64,000 nt of DNA from Rhodospirillaceae bacterium (GTDB taxonomy: Bacteria > Pseudomonadota > Alphaproteobacteria > UBA8366 > GCA-2717185): assembly GCA_002717185.1 (NCBI GenBank), contig PBDC01000039.1, positions 68,391 to 132,390 on the forward strand. The letters run 5' to 3'. The stretch's first letter is position 1, and every line of letters begins with the position of its first letter. The translations under genes and the position numbers were made by a program. The notes under the pieces are model-generated. The model was not told where the DNA came from and searched no databases. It worked only from the letters and a program-made list of their open reading frames with translations. Positions 26,057 to 34,481 of this stretch are shown here, piece by piece.

Positions 26057-26071
26057 ATTTCAACGGACGAG
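26045..26071. terminator. Perfect 13-bp palindrome shared by two convergent gene ends
   Basis: CTCGTCCGTTGAA, one central T, then its exact reverse complement. It covers the last codons and stops of the plus-strand membrane gene (stop 26054-26056) and of minus-strand nudC (stop 26060-26062). Transcripts from either side would fold into a stable hairpin, so it may serve as a bidirectional terminator. No long U-tract follows on either strand, so a Rho-independent mechanism is not certain. Confidence 0.55.
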
Positions 26072-26956
26072 CCAATCTTCAATCAGGCGGCGGGAGATCG
26101 AATCCTTGCGTGGCAGGCGAAAAGCATTGTTCTCTGGCGAAGCGAGCAGATCATCTCGGCTGAACCAGGCCGCACCTTCCAGCTCGTTTAGATCGACCTT
26201 TAGATCTGTCTGCTTGGCCGTCGCATTGAAGCCCAACATGATAGATGATGGAAACGGCCAAGGCTGCGAGGAATGATATTCGATATCGGTTATCTCGACC
26301 CCAACCTCCTCCAAAATCTCGCGCGCCACCGCATCCTCTAGGCTTTCCCCCTGCTCGACGAAACCAGCAAGCACCGAGTGCTGACCCGGCGGCCAGTTCC
26401 GTTGGCGGCCGAGGATAAGCCTGTCGTCACCATCATGTATCAGCATGATTACGGCTGGATCGAGGCGCGGGAAATGTTCGGCGTTGCAGTCAGTGCTGGT
26501 GCATTTACGCATATGGCCAGCTTCGCGGCTGCTAGATGGGCTGCCGCAGACGCCGCAGAATTGGTGCCTCGCGTGCCATTGGATGATCGCTCTTGCATAA
26601 ACAAGTAAGGCGCCCTCCTGATGCGGCAGTAGTTGACCTATACCGCGCATATCGCGAAAACGACCGTGTTCCGTTAGAGGTGGTTCTTCATGGGCAGAGA
26701 AATCGGCTGTAAAATGCGCCACGTTTTCGATCATACCTAGAAACACAACAGTGCCGGCGCCCATAAGTAGTCCTCGGCTAGCTTCGACAGTGACGCCAAC
26801 CGGCGGATCACCAGGTATGATCAGATTTTGCATGCGCCAGATCGGCACGATGCGGGCGATGTGGTCATCAATTTGCTGCCGGACCCAATCTTCGTCGACA
26901 CGGAGATGAGCGGCCCGATCAATGCCACCTGACGCGTAGAAATTCGGTTCTTTCAT
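26060..26956 (-). CDS. nudC: NAD(+) diphosphatase (NADH pyrophosphatase)
   Basis: A 298-residue Nudix hydrolase that cleaves NAD(H) and can remove NAD caps from RNA. A zinc site begins with CGVCGSPSSS, with two further Cys (KCTSTDC) before PRLDPAVIMLI. The Nudix box reads GFVEQGESLEDAVAREILEE plus VG, fully matching GX5EX7REUXEEXGU. The N-terminal domain is the less conserved NudC type. Its last four codons and stop are the mirror image of the convergent neighbour's end. Confidence 0.95.
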   Translation of the reverse strand: MKEPNFYASGGIDRAAHLRVDEDWVRQQIDDHIARIVPIWRMQNLIIPGDPPVGVTVEASRGLLMGAGTVVFLGMIENVAHFTADFSAHEEPPLTEHGRFRDMRGIGQLLPHQEGALLVYARAIIQWHARHQFCGVCGSPSSSREAGHMRKCTSTDCNAEHFPRLDPAVIMLIHDGDDRLILGRQRNWPPGQHSVLAGFVEQGESLEDAVAREILEEVGVEITDIEYHSSQPWPFPSSIMLGFNATAKQTDLKVDLNELEGAAWFSRDDLLASPENNAFRLPRKDSISRRLIEDWLVR

Positions 26957-27011
26957 GTCTGAGAGACTGCCACGCGGCTAAAAATCGTGCAATCACGCGC
27001 CAACTCAGCTC

Positions 27012-27042
27012 TTGCCGCGACAGGGATGAATCCTGATATACT
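27012..27042 (+). promoter_or_regulatory. Probable promoter of the SRP RNA
   Basis: TATACT at 27037-27042 is placed six bases before the first base of the SRP RNA stem (27049), as expected for a -10 element. The nearest -35-like hexamer is TTGCCG at 27012-27017, with a spacer of 19 that is longer than ideal. Confidence 0.5.
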
Positions 27043-27048
27043 ATCATA

Positions 27049-27145
27049 GGAAGGCTGGCGTGCGGACGGGGCCCTCGCCAACCCGGTCAGATCCGGAAGG
27101 AAGCAGCCGTAACGAGTTCGCCGCGGGTCGCAGGTTCAGTCTTCC
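27049..27145 (+). ncRNA. ffs: Signal recognition particle RNA, small (4.5S) bacterial type
   Basis: The universally conserved SRP core is visible: GGTCAGATCCGGAAGGAAGC (27085-27104), with the GGAA tetraloop and the asymmetric internal loop side AGCAGCC. The 5' end GGAAGGCTG pairs with the 3' end CAGTCTTCC (one G-U), which defines a hairpin of about 97 nt. It scaffolds Ffh for co-translational membrane targeting. Placement just before dnaX-ybaB-recR is a common bacterial arrangement. Confidence 0.93.
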
Positions 27146-27199
27146 ACTTTATCAATGGGCTTCGAACACGAACGAGACGGCGAGCGTTTCCAGACGATT

Positions 27200-28909
27200 A
27201 TGAACGACAGCTTCAATTCCACCGGATATCGCGTCCTTGCGCGCAAATACCGGCCGCGTGGGTTCGACGAGCTGATCGGGCAGGAGACACTGGTACGCAC
27301 TTTGTCTAACGCTATCGCTGCCAACCGGGTCGCGCATGCTTTTGTGCTGACCGGTGTACGCGGTGTCGGAAAGACGACCACGGCGCGCATCATTGCCCGC
27401 GCCCTTAACTGCATTGGCGTCGACGGCAACGGTGGGCCGACGATAGACCCGTGCGGAGTCTGCGAGCACTGCCTGTCGATCGCCGAGGATCGACATGTCG
27501 ACGTCATCGAAATGGATGCGGCCAGTCGCACCGGCATCGACGACATCCGCGAACTTATCGAAGGGGTTAGGTACAAGCCGGTTTCTGCACGGTACAAGGT
27601 CTATATCATTGACGAGGTCCACATGCTGTCACGACAGGCCTTCAACGGTCTGCTGAAGACGCTGGAGGAACCACCAGATCACGTTATTTTCGTCTTCGCG
27701 ACGACAGAGATTCGCAAGGTGCCCGTCACGGTCCTGTCGCGATGCCAACGCTTCGACTTGCATCGCATAAACCAGGACCAACTAGCTGCACATTTCCGAT
27801 CGGTTGCATCCAACGAATCCGTTGAGATAGAGAATGAAGCGGTCGAGATCGTCGCACGTGCCGCGGACGGCTCGGTCCGCGATGGGCTGTCGCTCCTCGA
27901 CCAGGCGATCGCGCTGTCGGGCAGATCGGTGTCCGCCCAACAAGTGCGTGACATGCTGGGTCTGGCGAACCGAGGGGCGGTGTTCGACCTATTCCACGCA
28001 GTCGTTTCAGGCGAGATCGCCTCCGCACTCGAACAGTTCCGCGCCATGTATCGAGACGGCGTGGACCCGATCGTCGTGTTGCAGGATCTATTGGAGCTTA
28101 CACACTGGCTGACACGGGCGAAGATCGCCCCGGACCTAATTAAGGAACCGGGCGTACCTGAAGAAGAGCGTGTACGAGGCGCAGCAATGGCGCAAAAACT
28201 CACGATGCCGGTGCTGACTCGATGCTGGCAGATGCTGCTAAAGGGACTTAACGAAACGCAAATGGCCCCGGTCCCGCTGGCTGCCGGCGAGATGGTGTTG
28301 GTCCGGCTTGCCTACGCCTCGGACCTCCCGCCGCCGGGCGATCTCGTCCGACAGCTTCAAGAGACGGACCCGAAAAAGACCCCGGCGTCACCAACACCAC
28401 CGCCCTCTGGACAGCCGAAAATAGTGCCGCCCCCGACAGGGGTGAGTGTAACTGTCGAGCGAAAACAATCGGCACCCGAGCCTCGCATGGAAGCAGCACA
28501 AAACGTTGCGGCAATCTCGCAACCTACTAGACAAATTCTATCTTTCAAGGATGTTGTCGCCCTATTCGAGGAAAAGCGCGAAGGTATATTGACAACTCAC
28601 CTCTACAATGACGTCCACCTGGTGCATTTCGCACCGGGCCGCATTGAATTCCAGCCAGGCGAACATGCACCGCGCGACCTCGCTAATCGCATCGGGCGCC
28701 TGTTATCGGACTGGACGCAGGACCGGTGGATTGTCAGCGTATCCGATACCAGCGGCGAGCCATCCCTTGCCGACGCAGCGCAGGCTGACGAAAAGCAGCG
28801 ATTTGCGGAGGCGGATAGGCACCCGTTAGTGAATGCAGTTAAGGAAGTGTTTCCTGGTGCCACGGTGACTAAGGTAACCGATCTGGGGTCCAATCAAACG
28901 GAAGAATGA
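27200..28909 (+). CDS. dnaX: DNA polymerase III subunits gamma/tau
   Basis: A 569-residue clamp-loader ATPase. Walker A is GVRGVGKT (52-59). Four Cys form the zinc site (71, 85, 88, 91). DEVHM and the SRC sensor stretch follow. Domain III then leads into a Pro-rich linker and a tau-like C-terminal domain. The ATG at 27200 gives the family start (STGYRVLARKYRP within 20 residues). An upstream ATG at 27155 would begin just after the SRP RNA. ybaB follows after 16 bases. Confidence 0.96.
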   Translation: MNDSFNSTGYRVLARKYRPRGFDELIGQETLVRTLSNAIAANRVAHAFVLTGVRGVGKTTTARIIARALNCIGVDGNGGPTIDPCGVCEHCLSIAEDRHVDVIEMDAASRTGIDDIRELIEGVRYKPVSARYKVYIIDEVHMLSRQAFNGLLKTLEEPPDHVIFVFATTEIRKVPVTVLSRCQRFDLHRINQDQLAAHFRSVASNESVEIENEAVEIVARAADGSVRDGLSLLDQAIALSGRSVSAQQVRDMLGLANRGAVFDLFHAVVSGEIASALEQFRAMYRDGVDPIVVLQDLLELTHWLTRAKIAPDLIKEPGVPEEERVRGAAMAQKLTMPVLTRCWQMLLKGLNETQMAPVPLAAGEMVLVRLAYASDLPPPGDLVRQLQETDPKKTPASPTPPPSGQPKIVPPPTGVSVTVERKQSAPEPRMEAAQNVAAISQPTRQILSFKDVVALFEEKREGILTTHLYNDVHLVHFAPGRIEFQPGEHAPRDLANRIGRLLSDWTQDRWIVSVSDTSGEPSLADAAQADEKQRFAEADRHPLVNAVKEVFPGATVTKVTDLGSNQTEE

Positions 28910-28925
28910 TAGGGAGTATCGGGCC

Positions 28926-29249
28926 ATGAAGAATCTCGGCCAGCTGATGAAACAAGCGCAGGAAATGCAATCCAAGATGGCTGAGATGCAGCAACGTCTC
29001 GTCGATGTGGAGATCACGGGCAGCGCTGCAGCCGGGATGGTCAATGTGGTGATGAACGGCAAGGGCGAGATGCGCAAGGTGAAAATCGATCCGACGCTGA
29101 TCATCCCGGACGAAGCCGAAGTTCTAGAGGACCTGATCGTCGCCGCGCAGAACGATGCGCGCGCCAAGGTTGACGCATATATGCAGGAAGAGTCCTCGAA
29201 GATGATGGGCGGGGTCGAACTGCCTCCCGGCTTCAAGATGCCGTTCTGA
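28926..29249 (+). CDS. ybaB: YbaB/EbfC nucleoid-associated protein
   Basis: A 107-residue DNA-binding protein with the family opening [18 protein letters not shown], a coiled N-terminal helix, and the [16 protein letters not shown] core. The C-terminus [13 protein letters not shown] matches the alphaproteobacterial form. It binds DNA as a dimer. The dnaX-ybaB-recR order is strongly conserved; gaps here are 16 and 10 bases, so it is one operon. Confidence 0.95.
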   Translation: MKNLGQLMKQAQEMQSKMAEMQQRLVDVEITGSAAAGMVNVVMNGKGEMRKVKIDPTLIIPDEAEVLEDLIVAAQNDARAKVDAYMQEESSKMMGGVELPPGFKMPF

Positions 29250-29259
29250 AAGCGCTTCG

Positions 29260-29847
29260 ATGCAGCAAATCGAGCGTCTGATACAACTGCTAGCGCGGTT
29301 GCCTGGGCTGGGGCCGCGCTCCGCGCGTCGGGCTGCCCTGCAGATGATCAAGAAGCCTGACACGATTATGGAACCGCTTGCCCGCGCACTTGTTGACGCC
29401 GCCGACGCAATTCAGGCTTGCGGGACCTGCGGCAGTATCGATACCCGCAACCCCTGCGCAATCTGCGCAGATCCGGATCGTGACAGCACACAACTCTGCA
29501 TCGTGGAAGAAGTGGCAGATTTGTGGGCAATAGAGCGCACAGGCAGCTTTCCAGGGCGCTATCACGTTCTGGGCGGGCGCCTGTCGGCGCTTGACGGTAT
29601 CGGCCCGGAAGACCTCAACATCGCCTCGCTGATAACCCGAGCCGCCGCGCAGGAGGTGACGGAAGTCATCCTGGCGACCAACTTGACAGTCGACGGCCAG
29701 ACGACTGCGCATTATCTGACAGAGCGCCTTAAATCGACAGGAGTTGCTGTCACGCGCTTAGCGCATGGTGTGCCAGTCGGCGGAGAGTTGGACTATCTCG
29801 ATGACGGAACCCTCACCGCGGCCCTTCGCGCCCGACGGGCCCTATAA
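29260..29847 (+). CDS. recR: Recombination mediator RecR
   Basis: A 195-residue protein of the RecFOR pathway that helps load RecA at gaps. It has an N-terminal helix-hairpin-helix ([17 protein letters not shown]), a four-Cys zinc finger (Cys54, 57, 66, 69) and a Toprim domain starting [14 protein letters not shown]. The Walker-B-like C-terminal end is normal. It is the last gene of the dnaX operon, followed by a 542-bp gap. Confidence 0.96.
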   Translation: MQQIERLIQLLARLPGLGPRSARRAALQMIKKPDTIMEPLARALVDAADAIQACGTCGSIDTRNPCAICADPDRDSTQLCIVEEVADLWAIERTGSFPGRYHVLGGRLSALDGIGPEDLNIASLITRAAAQEVTEVILATNLTVDGQTTAHYLTERLKSTGVAVTRLAHGVPVGGELDYLDDGTLTAALRARRAL

Positions 29848-29944
29848 AATCAATAACGGCACTGTCATTTCGCCACTATTTGAAAATTCGAAAGTTTAAT
29901 TCTCACACTAAACTTCAGTCTCAAGATAGGTTCAATTTAGCATA

Positions 29945-30172
29945 TTGTTTCTTGTTTCATTCGCCAGAGCACCGCTGGCTTTTATCGTTATGCCGGCCTT
30001 GGACAACGATCCGGTTACGGCGCAGGAAGACCACAATGGCACGATCCTCACTGTCTATCAGAAAAAGTCGCTTTGGTTCGCTAGCAAATGCGGGGCGACT
30101 TGCCTGCCGGGCGCAGCCGACCCCCGGCGATTGAAATTCCCCGCGCATCGCAGCCCGCATTTGTGTTCATAA
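29945..30172 (+). CDS. Possible small exported protein, 75 residues
   Basis: A TTG-started frame whose N-terminus (FLVSFARAPLAFIVMPAL) could act as a short signal sequence. It is followed by a polar part with KSLWFASKCGATCLPG (two Cys) and a basic tail. Third codon positions in the middle are mostly G or C, as in real genes of this genome. I recognise no family and see no good ribosome site, so it may equally be chance. A strong hairpin downstream (30248-30299) could end its transcript. Confidence 0.22.
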   Translation: MFLVSFARAPLAFIVMPALDNDPVTAQEDHNGTILTVYQKKSLWFASKCGATCLPGAADPRRLKFPAHRSPHLCS

Positions 30173-30247
30173 GTGCAGCCAAACCGGCCCGGACACGTGA
30201 TCTCGGATAATTTTAAAACCAGCCCTGGCAAGGTCAGAGGCGCTATT

Positions 30248-30299
30248 GCGCACCGCCGATAGAGGGACAGGTCCTAGCGGTGCGCAGCGTTTTCTTTTT
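30248..30299 (+). terminator. Strong hairpin followed by T-rich tract
   Basis: GCGCACCGC (30248-30256) and GCGGTGCGC (30277-30285) form a perfect 9-bp stem. The enclosed 20 bases can form an inner GGAC-AG-GTCC hairpin. TTTTCTTTTT follows at 30290-30299. It looks like a Rho-independent terminator on the plus strand, either for recR read-through (400 bp downstream) or for a short transcript arising in the gap. Confidence 0.65.
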
Positions 30300-30389
30300 A
30301 GTGGCATTCTTAACTAATTGTAAACAGTCCAGGACTAATTCCCCGAACAGGTGCTATCGTCGCAGCGAAAACGGTTAAGGCGATAGCAG

Positions 30390-30836
30390 ATGAGCACGAA
30401 ACCCACCCTCAAATCCGCACGCAAAACGCACAAAGAACCGGTATTCGGTCAGCCGGAACGGATGCAACCGGGGATCGGCCGGTTCGCCAACACCACCCAA
30501 ATGATCTTCCATCCGACGGAGGAGAATCCGACAGCGCCCAACGCTGGGGTGCTTACCTATGAGCCGGGCTCCGGCTTCCCTTTGCATCTGCATGATTTCG
30601 CTCAAGTCTGGTACGTACTCGAAGGCGAATGCCGGTTCGGCGAACGAACCCTCACGAAAGGCGACATGGTCTACATGGAAGATCCGCATATCGAATATGA
30701 AATGCATACGAAGAACGGCTGCCGCATCTTGTTCGTGCAGTATCCGGGCCCAAATACCGGCGGACGCCCAATTTACGACGAACGTTTCAATAAGTCCGAA
30801 AAACCGAACATAGAAAAGCAAGACCTAACGCAATAA
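30390..30836 (+). CDS. Single-domain cupin protein
   Basis: A 148-residue RmlC-like cupin. Motif 1 reads GSGFPLHLHDFAQVWYVLEG (60-79), with His66 and His68. The usual glutamate ligand position holds Gln72. Motif 2 GDMVYMEDPHIEYEMH (91-106) supplies His100 or His106. A metal-binding enzyme or sensor is likely, and no substrate can be assigned. It has disordered, charged ends. The nitronate monooxygenase gene lies 112 bases downstream on the same strand. Confidence 0.8.
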   Translation: MSTKPTLKSARKTHKEPVFGQPERMQPGIGRFANTTQMIFHPTEENPTAPNAGVLTYEPGSGFPLHLHDFAQVWYVLEGECRFGERTLTKGDMVYMEDPHIEYEMHTKNGCRILFVQYPGPNTGGRPIYDERFNKSEKPNIEKQDLTQ

Positions 30837-30948
30837 TCCATGCCAATTTGAGAAAGCAGCGATACCATAAACTTGTTATTCACTTGCAATAGCGGAACTA
30901 GACTTCTCTCACGATTGCTATCTAATACACCCACGAGGTCCTGAAACG

Positions 30949-32031
30949 ATGTGGCCGGATCACCGACTTCTGGAACTTTTCGACACAGAACATCCAATCG
31001 TGCAAGCACCGATGGCGGGGTCGGGTGGAACGGCATTAACTGTATCGGTCAGTGAAGCTGGAGGTCTTGGCTCTTTCCCCGGCGCAAGCTTTAACGCTGA
31101 TAAGCTGCAGTCCAAGATCGGTATCATCCAGCAACGCACAGCGAAACCATTCAACGTAAACTTTTTCTGCCACACGCCAGCGGTTCCCGATCCGGCACGC
31201 GAAGCGGCATGGAAGAAAACTTTGTCCGGCTATTACGCCCAGTTCGGCATAGAGCCTAATTCGGCGGCGACCGGCATGGCGCGCGAACCCTTTGACGATG
31301 ACGCCTGCGCAGTCATCGAAAAACTCAAGCACAAAGTCGTGAGCTTTCACTACGGGCTTCCGGCTGAGCCGCTACTGACCAGGGTCAAGGGCGCCGGTTG
31401 TTGTATTATCAGCTCTGCGACGACTGTAGCAGAAGCGCGTTGGCTAGAAGAACGAGGGTGCGACGCGATCATCGCACAAGGCGTCGAAGCCGGCGGTCAT
31501 AGGGGTATGTTCCTGACGGAAGATGTAGCGTCACAGGTTGGCACCTTCGCGTTAGTGCCGCAAGTAGCCGATGCGGTTGCGGTTCCCGTCATTGCCGCTG
31601 GCGGGATTGGCGATGGCCGCGGCATAGCGGCCGCGCTGGCGCTGGGAGCGTCAGGCGTGCAAATGGGAACCGCCTACCTGTTTACACCGCAGTCGCTGAT
31701 TGGCGATTCCTACCGCAAGGCGCTACGTGGCGCGCAAGACGATATCACAAGCATTACCAACCTATTTTCAGGCCGGCCAGCACGCGGCATCGTTAACCGT
31801 CTGATGCGCGAAATCGGCCCAATGTCAGATGCGGCGCCAGCCTTTCCTCTCGCAAGCGCCGCGCTGGCCCCCCTGCAGGCGAGGGATAAGGAAGCGGGCT
31901 CGATGGATTTTACGCAGGTTTGGGCCGGCCAGGCCGGTGCATTCGGCCGCGCCCTTGACGCCGGAGAACTGACGCAACAACTCGCCAGTGATGCATTATT
32001 GCGCCTATCTTCAATTGCACCCAACCGTTAA
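30949..32031 (+). CDS. Nitronate monooxygenase (2-nitropropane dioxygenase family)
   Basis: A 360-residue FMN-dependent TIM-barrel enzyme that oxidises alkyl nitronates such as propionate 3-nitronate. Characteristic parts are VQAPMAGSGGTALTVSVSEAG at the N-terminus (with QAPMAG), the active-site GVEAGGHRG and the phosphate-binding AAGGIGDGRGIAAALALGA. Length is normal. Its stop codon (TAA 32029-32031) overlaps the TAA of the convergent glycosyltransferase gene by two bases (TTAA). Confidence 0.9.
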   Translation: MWPDHRLLELFDTEHPIVQAPMAGSGGTALTVSVSEAGGLGSFPGASFNADKLQSKIGIIQQRTAKPFNVNFFCHTPAVPDPAREAAWKKTLSGYYAQFGIEPNSAATGMAREPFDDDACAVIEKLKHKVVSFHYGLPAEPLLTRVKGAGCCIISSATTVAEARWLEERGCDAIIAQGVEAGGHRGMFLTEDVASQVGTFALVPQVADAVAVPVIAAGGIGDGRGIAAALALGASGVQMGTAYLFTPQSLIGDSYRKALRGAQDDITSITNLFSGRPARGIVNRLMREIGPMSDAAPAFPLASAALAPLQARDKEAGSMDFTQVWAGQAGAFGRALDAGELTQQLASDALLRLSSIAPNR

Positions 32032-32603
32032 CGCTTTAGCCATCGTTCCAGCGCAGGACCATCGTCTATATCAATGAGTGTTTCCAGCAGCGCATAGCTA
32101 AATTTATCGCCCAGATTAATGATCGTGTCACCAAGCGCATGCCGCGTCGACCAGCGAACGGCTTTGAAAAGGTCCGGGAGCATCGGCCTGCGGCGCGTTC
32201 CCACAAGCCAGTAGCCGCCATCAACAGCCGGCCCAAATACCACATCGTACCGGCCGAGTGCGCGGAATGCCGCTGCGACATGCGATGGCTGAATATCCGG
32301 GATGTCGGATCCGATGATGACGACAGGCCCCGGCGTAAAACCGCGCATCGCCCATTTCATGCGCCGGCCCAGATCGCCGCTCGGCTGTTTCATTCGCTTA
32401 ACGCCAGCAGGCCACCGCATCGCCCCCCCCGTCGTCGCCAACCAAGTGTCCCACCTTCTATCAGCCATAAGCCGACGAACAGTAGCGTCCAATGCCAATC
32501 TCTGAAACCGAGCTGCGGCGACCATACCGATATCAGCCGCGAGACGGCGTTTCGCCTGTCCCAACCGGGGAGCCTTAGCGAATATCGCCAGATGGTTCTT
32601 CAT
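32028..32603 (-). CDS. TIGR04282-type glycosyltransferase (nucleotidyltransferase-like GT-A)
   Basis: A 191-residue protein starting NHLAIFAKAPRLGQAKRRLA, typical of the TIGR04282 family. It contains VVIIGSDIPDIQ and FGPAVDGGYWLVG, the CofC/MobA-like sugar-nucleotide fold motifs. This family is usually encoded with the TIGR04283 glycosyltransferase, as here, and is found in some arsenosugar gene clusters. Start ATG 32603 overlaps the upstream gene's stop (ATGA), so the two are coupled. No arsenic genes are near. Confidence 0.8.
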   Translation of the reverse strand: MKNHLAIFAKAPRLGQAKRRLAADIGMVAAARFQRLALDATVRRLMADRRWDTWLATTGGAMRWPAGVKRMKQPSGDLGRRMKWAMRGFTPGPVVIIGSDIPDIQPSHVAAAFRALGRYDVVFGPAVDGGYWLVGTRRRPMLPDLFKAVRWSTRHALGDTIINLGDKFSYALLETLIDIDDGPALERWLKR

Positions 32604-33286
32604 TCGTAGATCTTCACTATGACGCGCGGATGCACTCCCAAAAAGTATAGCGACAGACAAAAGAAATTGCGCAAAGGCCGCCAGAGATAGCCGTCCCTCC
32701 GGTACCGCTCAGCCGACGTGACAGCGTTGCGCGGCAGATGTACCAACCGTGGACGTCCAATACGCCTTACGATATCGATATCTTCCATCAGCGGAAGTGG
32801 TTTAAAGCCACCTATTTTTCGGTAAAAATCCCGCGAGATCAGTAGCCCCTGGTCACCATAGGGCAGCCGGAACAGAGCGATGCGCAATGCCACAAAAATT
32901 TCCAAAACCCTGGCCCGTTTCCTATTATCATCCAGTTTAAAACTGAAGAATCCGGCACGCTGGTTATTTTTTTCCTTGTGCATAAACGCCCAGACAAACT
33001 CATGCCATCGGGGTTCAAGGCTGGTGTCGGCATGCAAAAAAAGCAACCATCGTCCCTTAGCAACAGCCGCCGCGGCAGCCAGTTGCTGACCACGTCCCCG
33101 TTTTGCCGTCACGACCCGCGCACCCGCCGCAACTGCAATTTCATGTGTTTCATCAGTCGAGCCACCATCCGCGAAGATGACCTCATGGACCAGATTAAGC
33201 GCATTAAAAGATGCCAGAGGCGGCAGACTGCGGCGCAGCCCGCCCCCCGCGTTCAAGGTCGGAATAATGATGCTCAAATCGGCCAT
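32600..33286 (-). CDS. TIGR04283-type family 2 glycosyltransferase
   Basis: A 228-residue GT2 enzyme: LSIIIPTLNAGGGLRRSLPP at the N-terminus, then FADGGSTDET (nucleotide-sugar site), LFLHADTSLEP (metal-binding DxD position as HAD) and the acceptor region PYGDQGLLISRDFYRKIGGF. The C-terminal hydrophobic stretch (RNFFCLSLYFLGVHP) may associate with membrane. It is translationally coupled to the TIGR04282 partner by a four-base overlap. The product is unknown. Confidence 0.85.
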   Translation of the reverse strand: MADLSIIIPTLNAGGGLRRSLPPLASFNALNLVHEVIFADGGSTDETHEIAVAAGARVVTAKRGRGQQLAAAAAVAKGRWLLFLHADTSLEPRWHEFVWAFMHKEKNNQRAGFFSFKLDDNRKRARVLEIFVALRIALFRLPYGDQGLLISRDFYRKIGGFKPLPLMEDIDIVRRIGRPRLVHLPRNAVTSAERYRRDGYLWRPLRNFFCLSLYFLGVHPRVIVKIYE

Positions 33287-33371
33287 TAGTCAAAGTTATC
33301 GCCCAACGACCTCAATCGAGCAACTATCAAAAATACTTGCGTGTTCATGTTTTGTTCCATAATATTTTCTA

Positions 33372-34451
33372 ATGCATATTTTGACGCCTATCCGGGCGCG
33401 CAAAGGACGCGGCGCGGCGAGCAACAGGACGGGCCGGTTCGAAGCGCAGGTGCGCGTTCATGTTAACGATGGCTGGGTCGGTGATAGCGAGCCCCCTCCT
33501 CCCGTTCGGACGACCATCGGAATCGACAATGCGCGCAAGGCCATCGCCTATAACGGGTCACCAGACGTTCCTTTCGACCGCTCGATCAACCCTTATCGTG
33601 GTTGTGAGCACGGTTGCAGCTATTGTTTTGCACGACCGACCCACGCTTATTACGGGCTTTCTCCGGGTCTCGATTTCGAGACGCGCCTGTTTCAGAAACC
33701 AAACGCACCTGCGCGATTGGCCGAAGAGCTGCGCAAACCCAACTACGGGCCGGCCTTTATCGCGCTTGGCTCAAACACCGATCCCTATCAGCCGATCGAA
33801 CAGAAATTGCAAATCACCCGCAAAATTCTGGAAGTGCTTTGGGAATTCCGGCACCCCTGCACTATCATCACAAAATCGCCGCTTGTGATCCGGGATATCG
33901 ATATTATTCAACCAATGGCGGCGGCAGGTTTGGCCGCCGTCTCCATTTCGGTCACCACACTCGACCGAGATTTGGCGCGAAGGTTGGAGCCGCGCGCACC
34001 AACGCCAGCGAAACGTCTGGCCGCAATACGCACACTGAGTGAAGCAAATATCCCGGTATGTGTCCTGGCCGCGCCAATGATCCCAGCTCTAAACGATGCC
34101 GAGTTAGAGTCGATCCTCTCCGCGGCAAAGGAGGCCGGCGCCTGCTATGCAAACTACACACTGCTCCGTCTGCCACTAGAAATCCGAGACCTGTTCGTCG
34201 AGTGGCTGCATGCCCACTATCCAGGCCGGGCCAAGCACGTCATGGCTTTAGTGCGCAACACTCGGGGTGGCGCCGACTACGATTCAACCTGGGGCCAGCG
34301 TCGTACAGGTACCGGCGTATACGCTGACATGCTAGCCAATCGCTTTATCCTTGCGCGACGCAAGCTGGGTTTGGACAAGCGCGCCCCCACGTTGGACACC
34401 TCGCAATTCAACCCTCCGCCGGCGCCTGGAGATCAACTCAAGTTGCTCTAG
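33372..34451 (+). CDS. PA0069-family radical SAM protein
   Basis: A 359-residue protein with the radical SAM cluster motif Cys78-x3-Cys82-x2-Cys85 (GCEHGCSYCFARP). Upstream, the segment RKGRGAASNRTGRFE and later IDNARKAIAYNGSPDVPF are typical of this family, related to spore photoproduct lyase-like (SplB) proteins. The [4Fe-4S] cluster and SAM chemistry are certain by motif, whereas the substrate is not known for the family. The start is the ATG at 33372, and it stands alone between divergent and downstream genes. Confidence 0.88.
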   Translation: MHILTPIRARKGRGAASNRTGRFEAQVRVHVNDGWVGDSEPPPPVRTTIGIDNARKAIAYNGSPDVPFDRSINPYRGCEHGCSYCFARPTHAYYGLSPGLDFETRLFQKPNAPARLAEELRKPNYGPAFIALGSNTDPYQPIEQKLQITRKILEVLWEFRHPCTIITKSPLVIRDIDIIQPMAAAGLAAVSISVTTLDRDLARRLEPRAPTPAKRLAAIRTLSEANIPVCVLAAPMIPALNDAELESILSAAKEAGACYANYTLLRLPLEIRDLFVEWLHAHYPGRAKHVMALVRNTRGGADYDSTWGQRRTGTGVYADMLANRFILARRKLGLDKRAPTLDTSQFNPPPAPGDQLKLL

Positions 34452-34481
34452 ATAAAAGCCGAATCAGTTAAAGTAGTGGCC

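Larger units (their letters stand above)
29848..30389. other. 542-bp gap with a possible small secreted-protein frame and a strong hairpin
   Basis: Low-GC DNA directly after recR gives way to more GC-rich sequence around 29980-30170 and then to a strong hairpin at 30248-30299. A 75-codon frame is listed separately. No transcription signal for the cupin gene is clear, although the region 30300-30389 must hold it. Confidence 0.4.

Noticed and set aside
27155..27199. Upstream dnaX start (ATG at 27155).
   Set aside because: It would add 15 residues with no resemblance to DnaX and begins ten bases after the SRP RNA. The ATG at 27200 gives the normal N-terminus.
28374..28440. Possible -1 frameshift signal in dnaX (CCG AAA AAG, then a TAG in the -1 frame about 16 codons later) at the linker, like E. 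coli dnaX.
   Set aside because: The E. coli slippery sequence needs six A and a G (A AAA AAG). Here the run is G AAA AAG, so P-site re-pairing would have a mismatch. No clear Shine-Dalgarno or hairpin stimulator was seen. Short gamma form is not supported.
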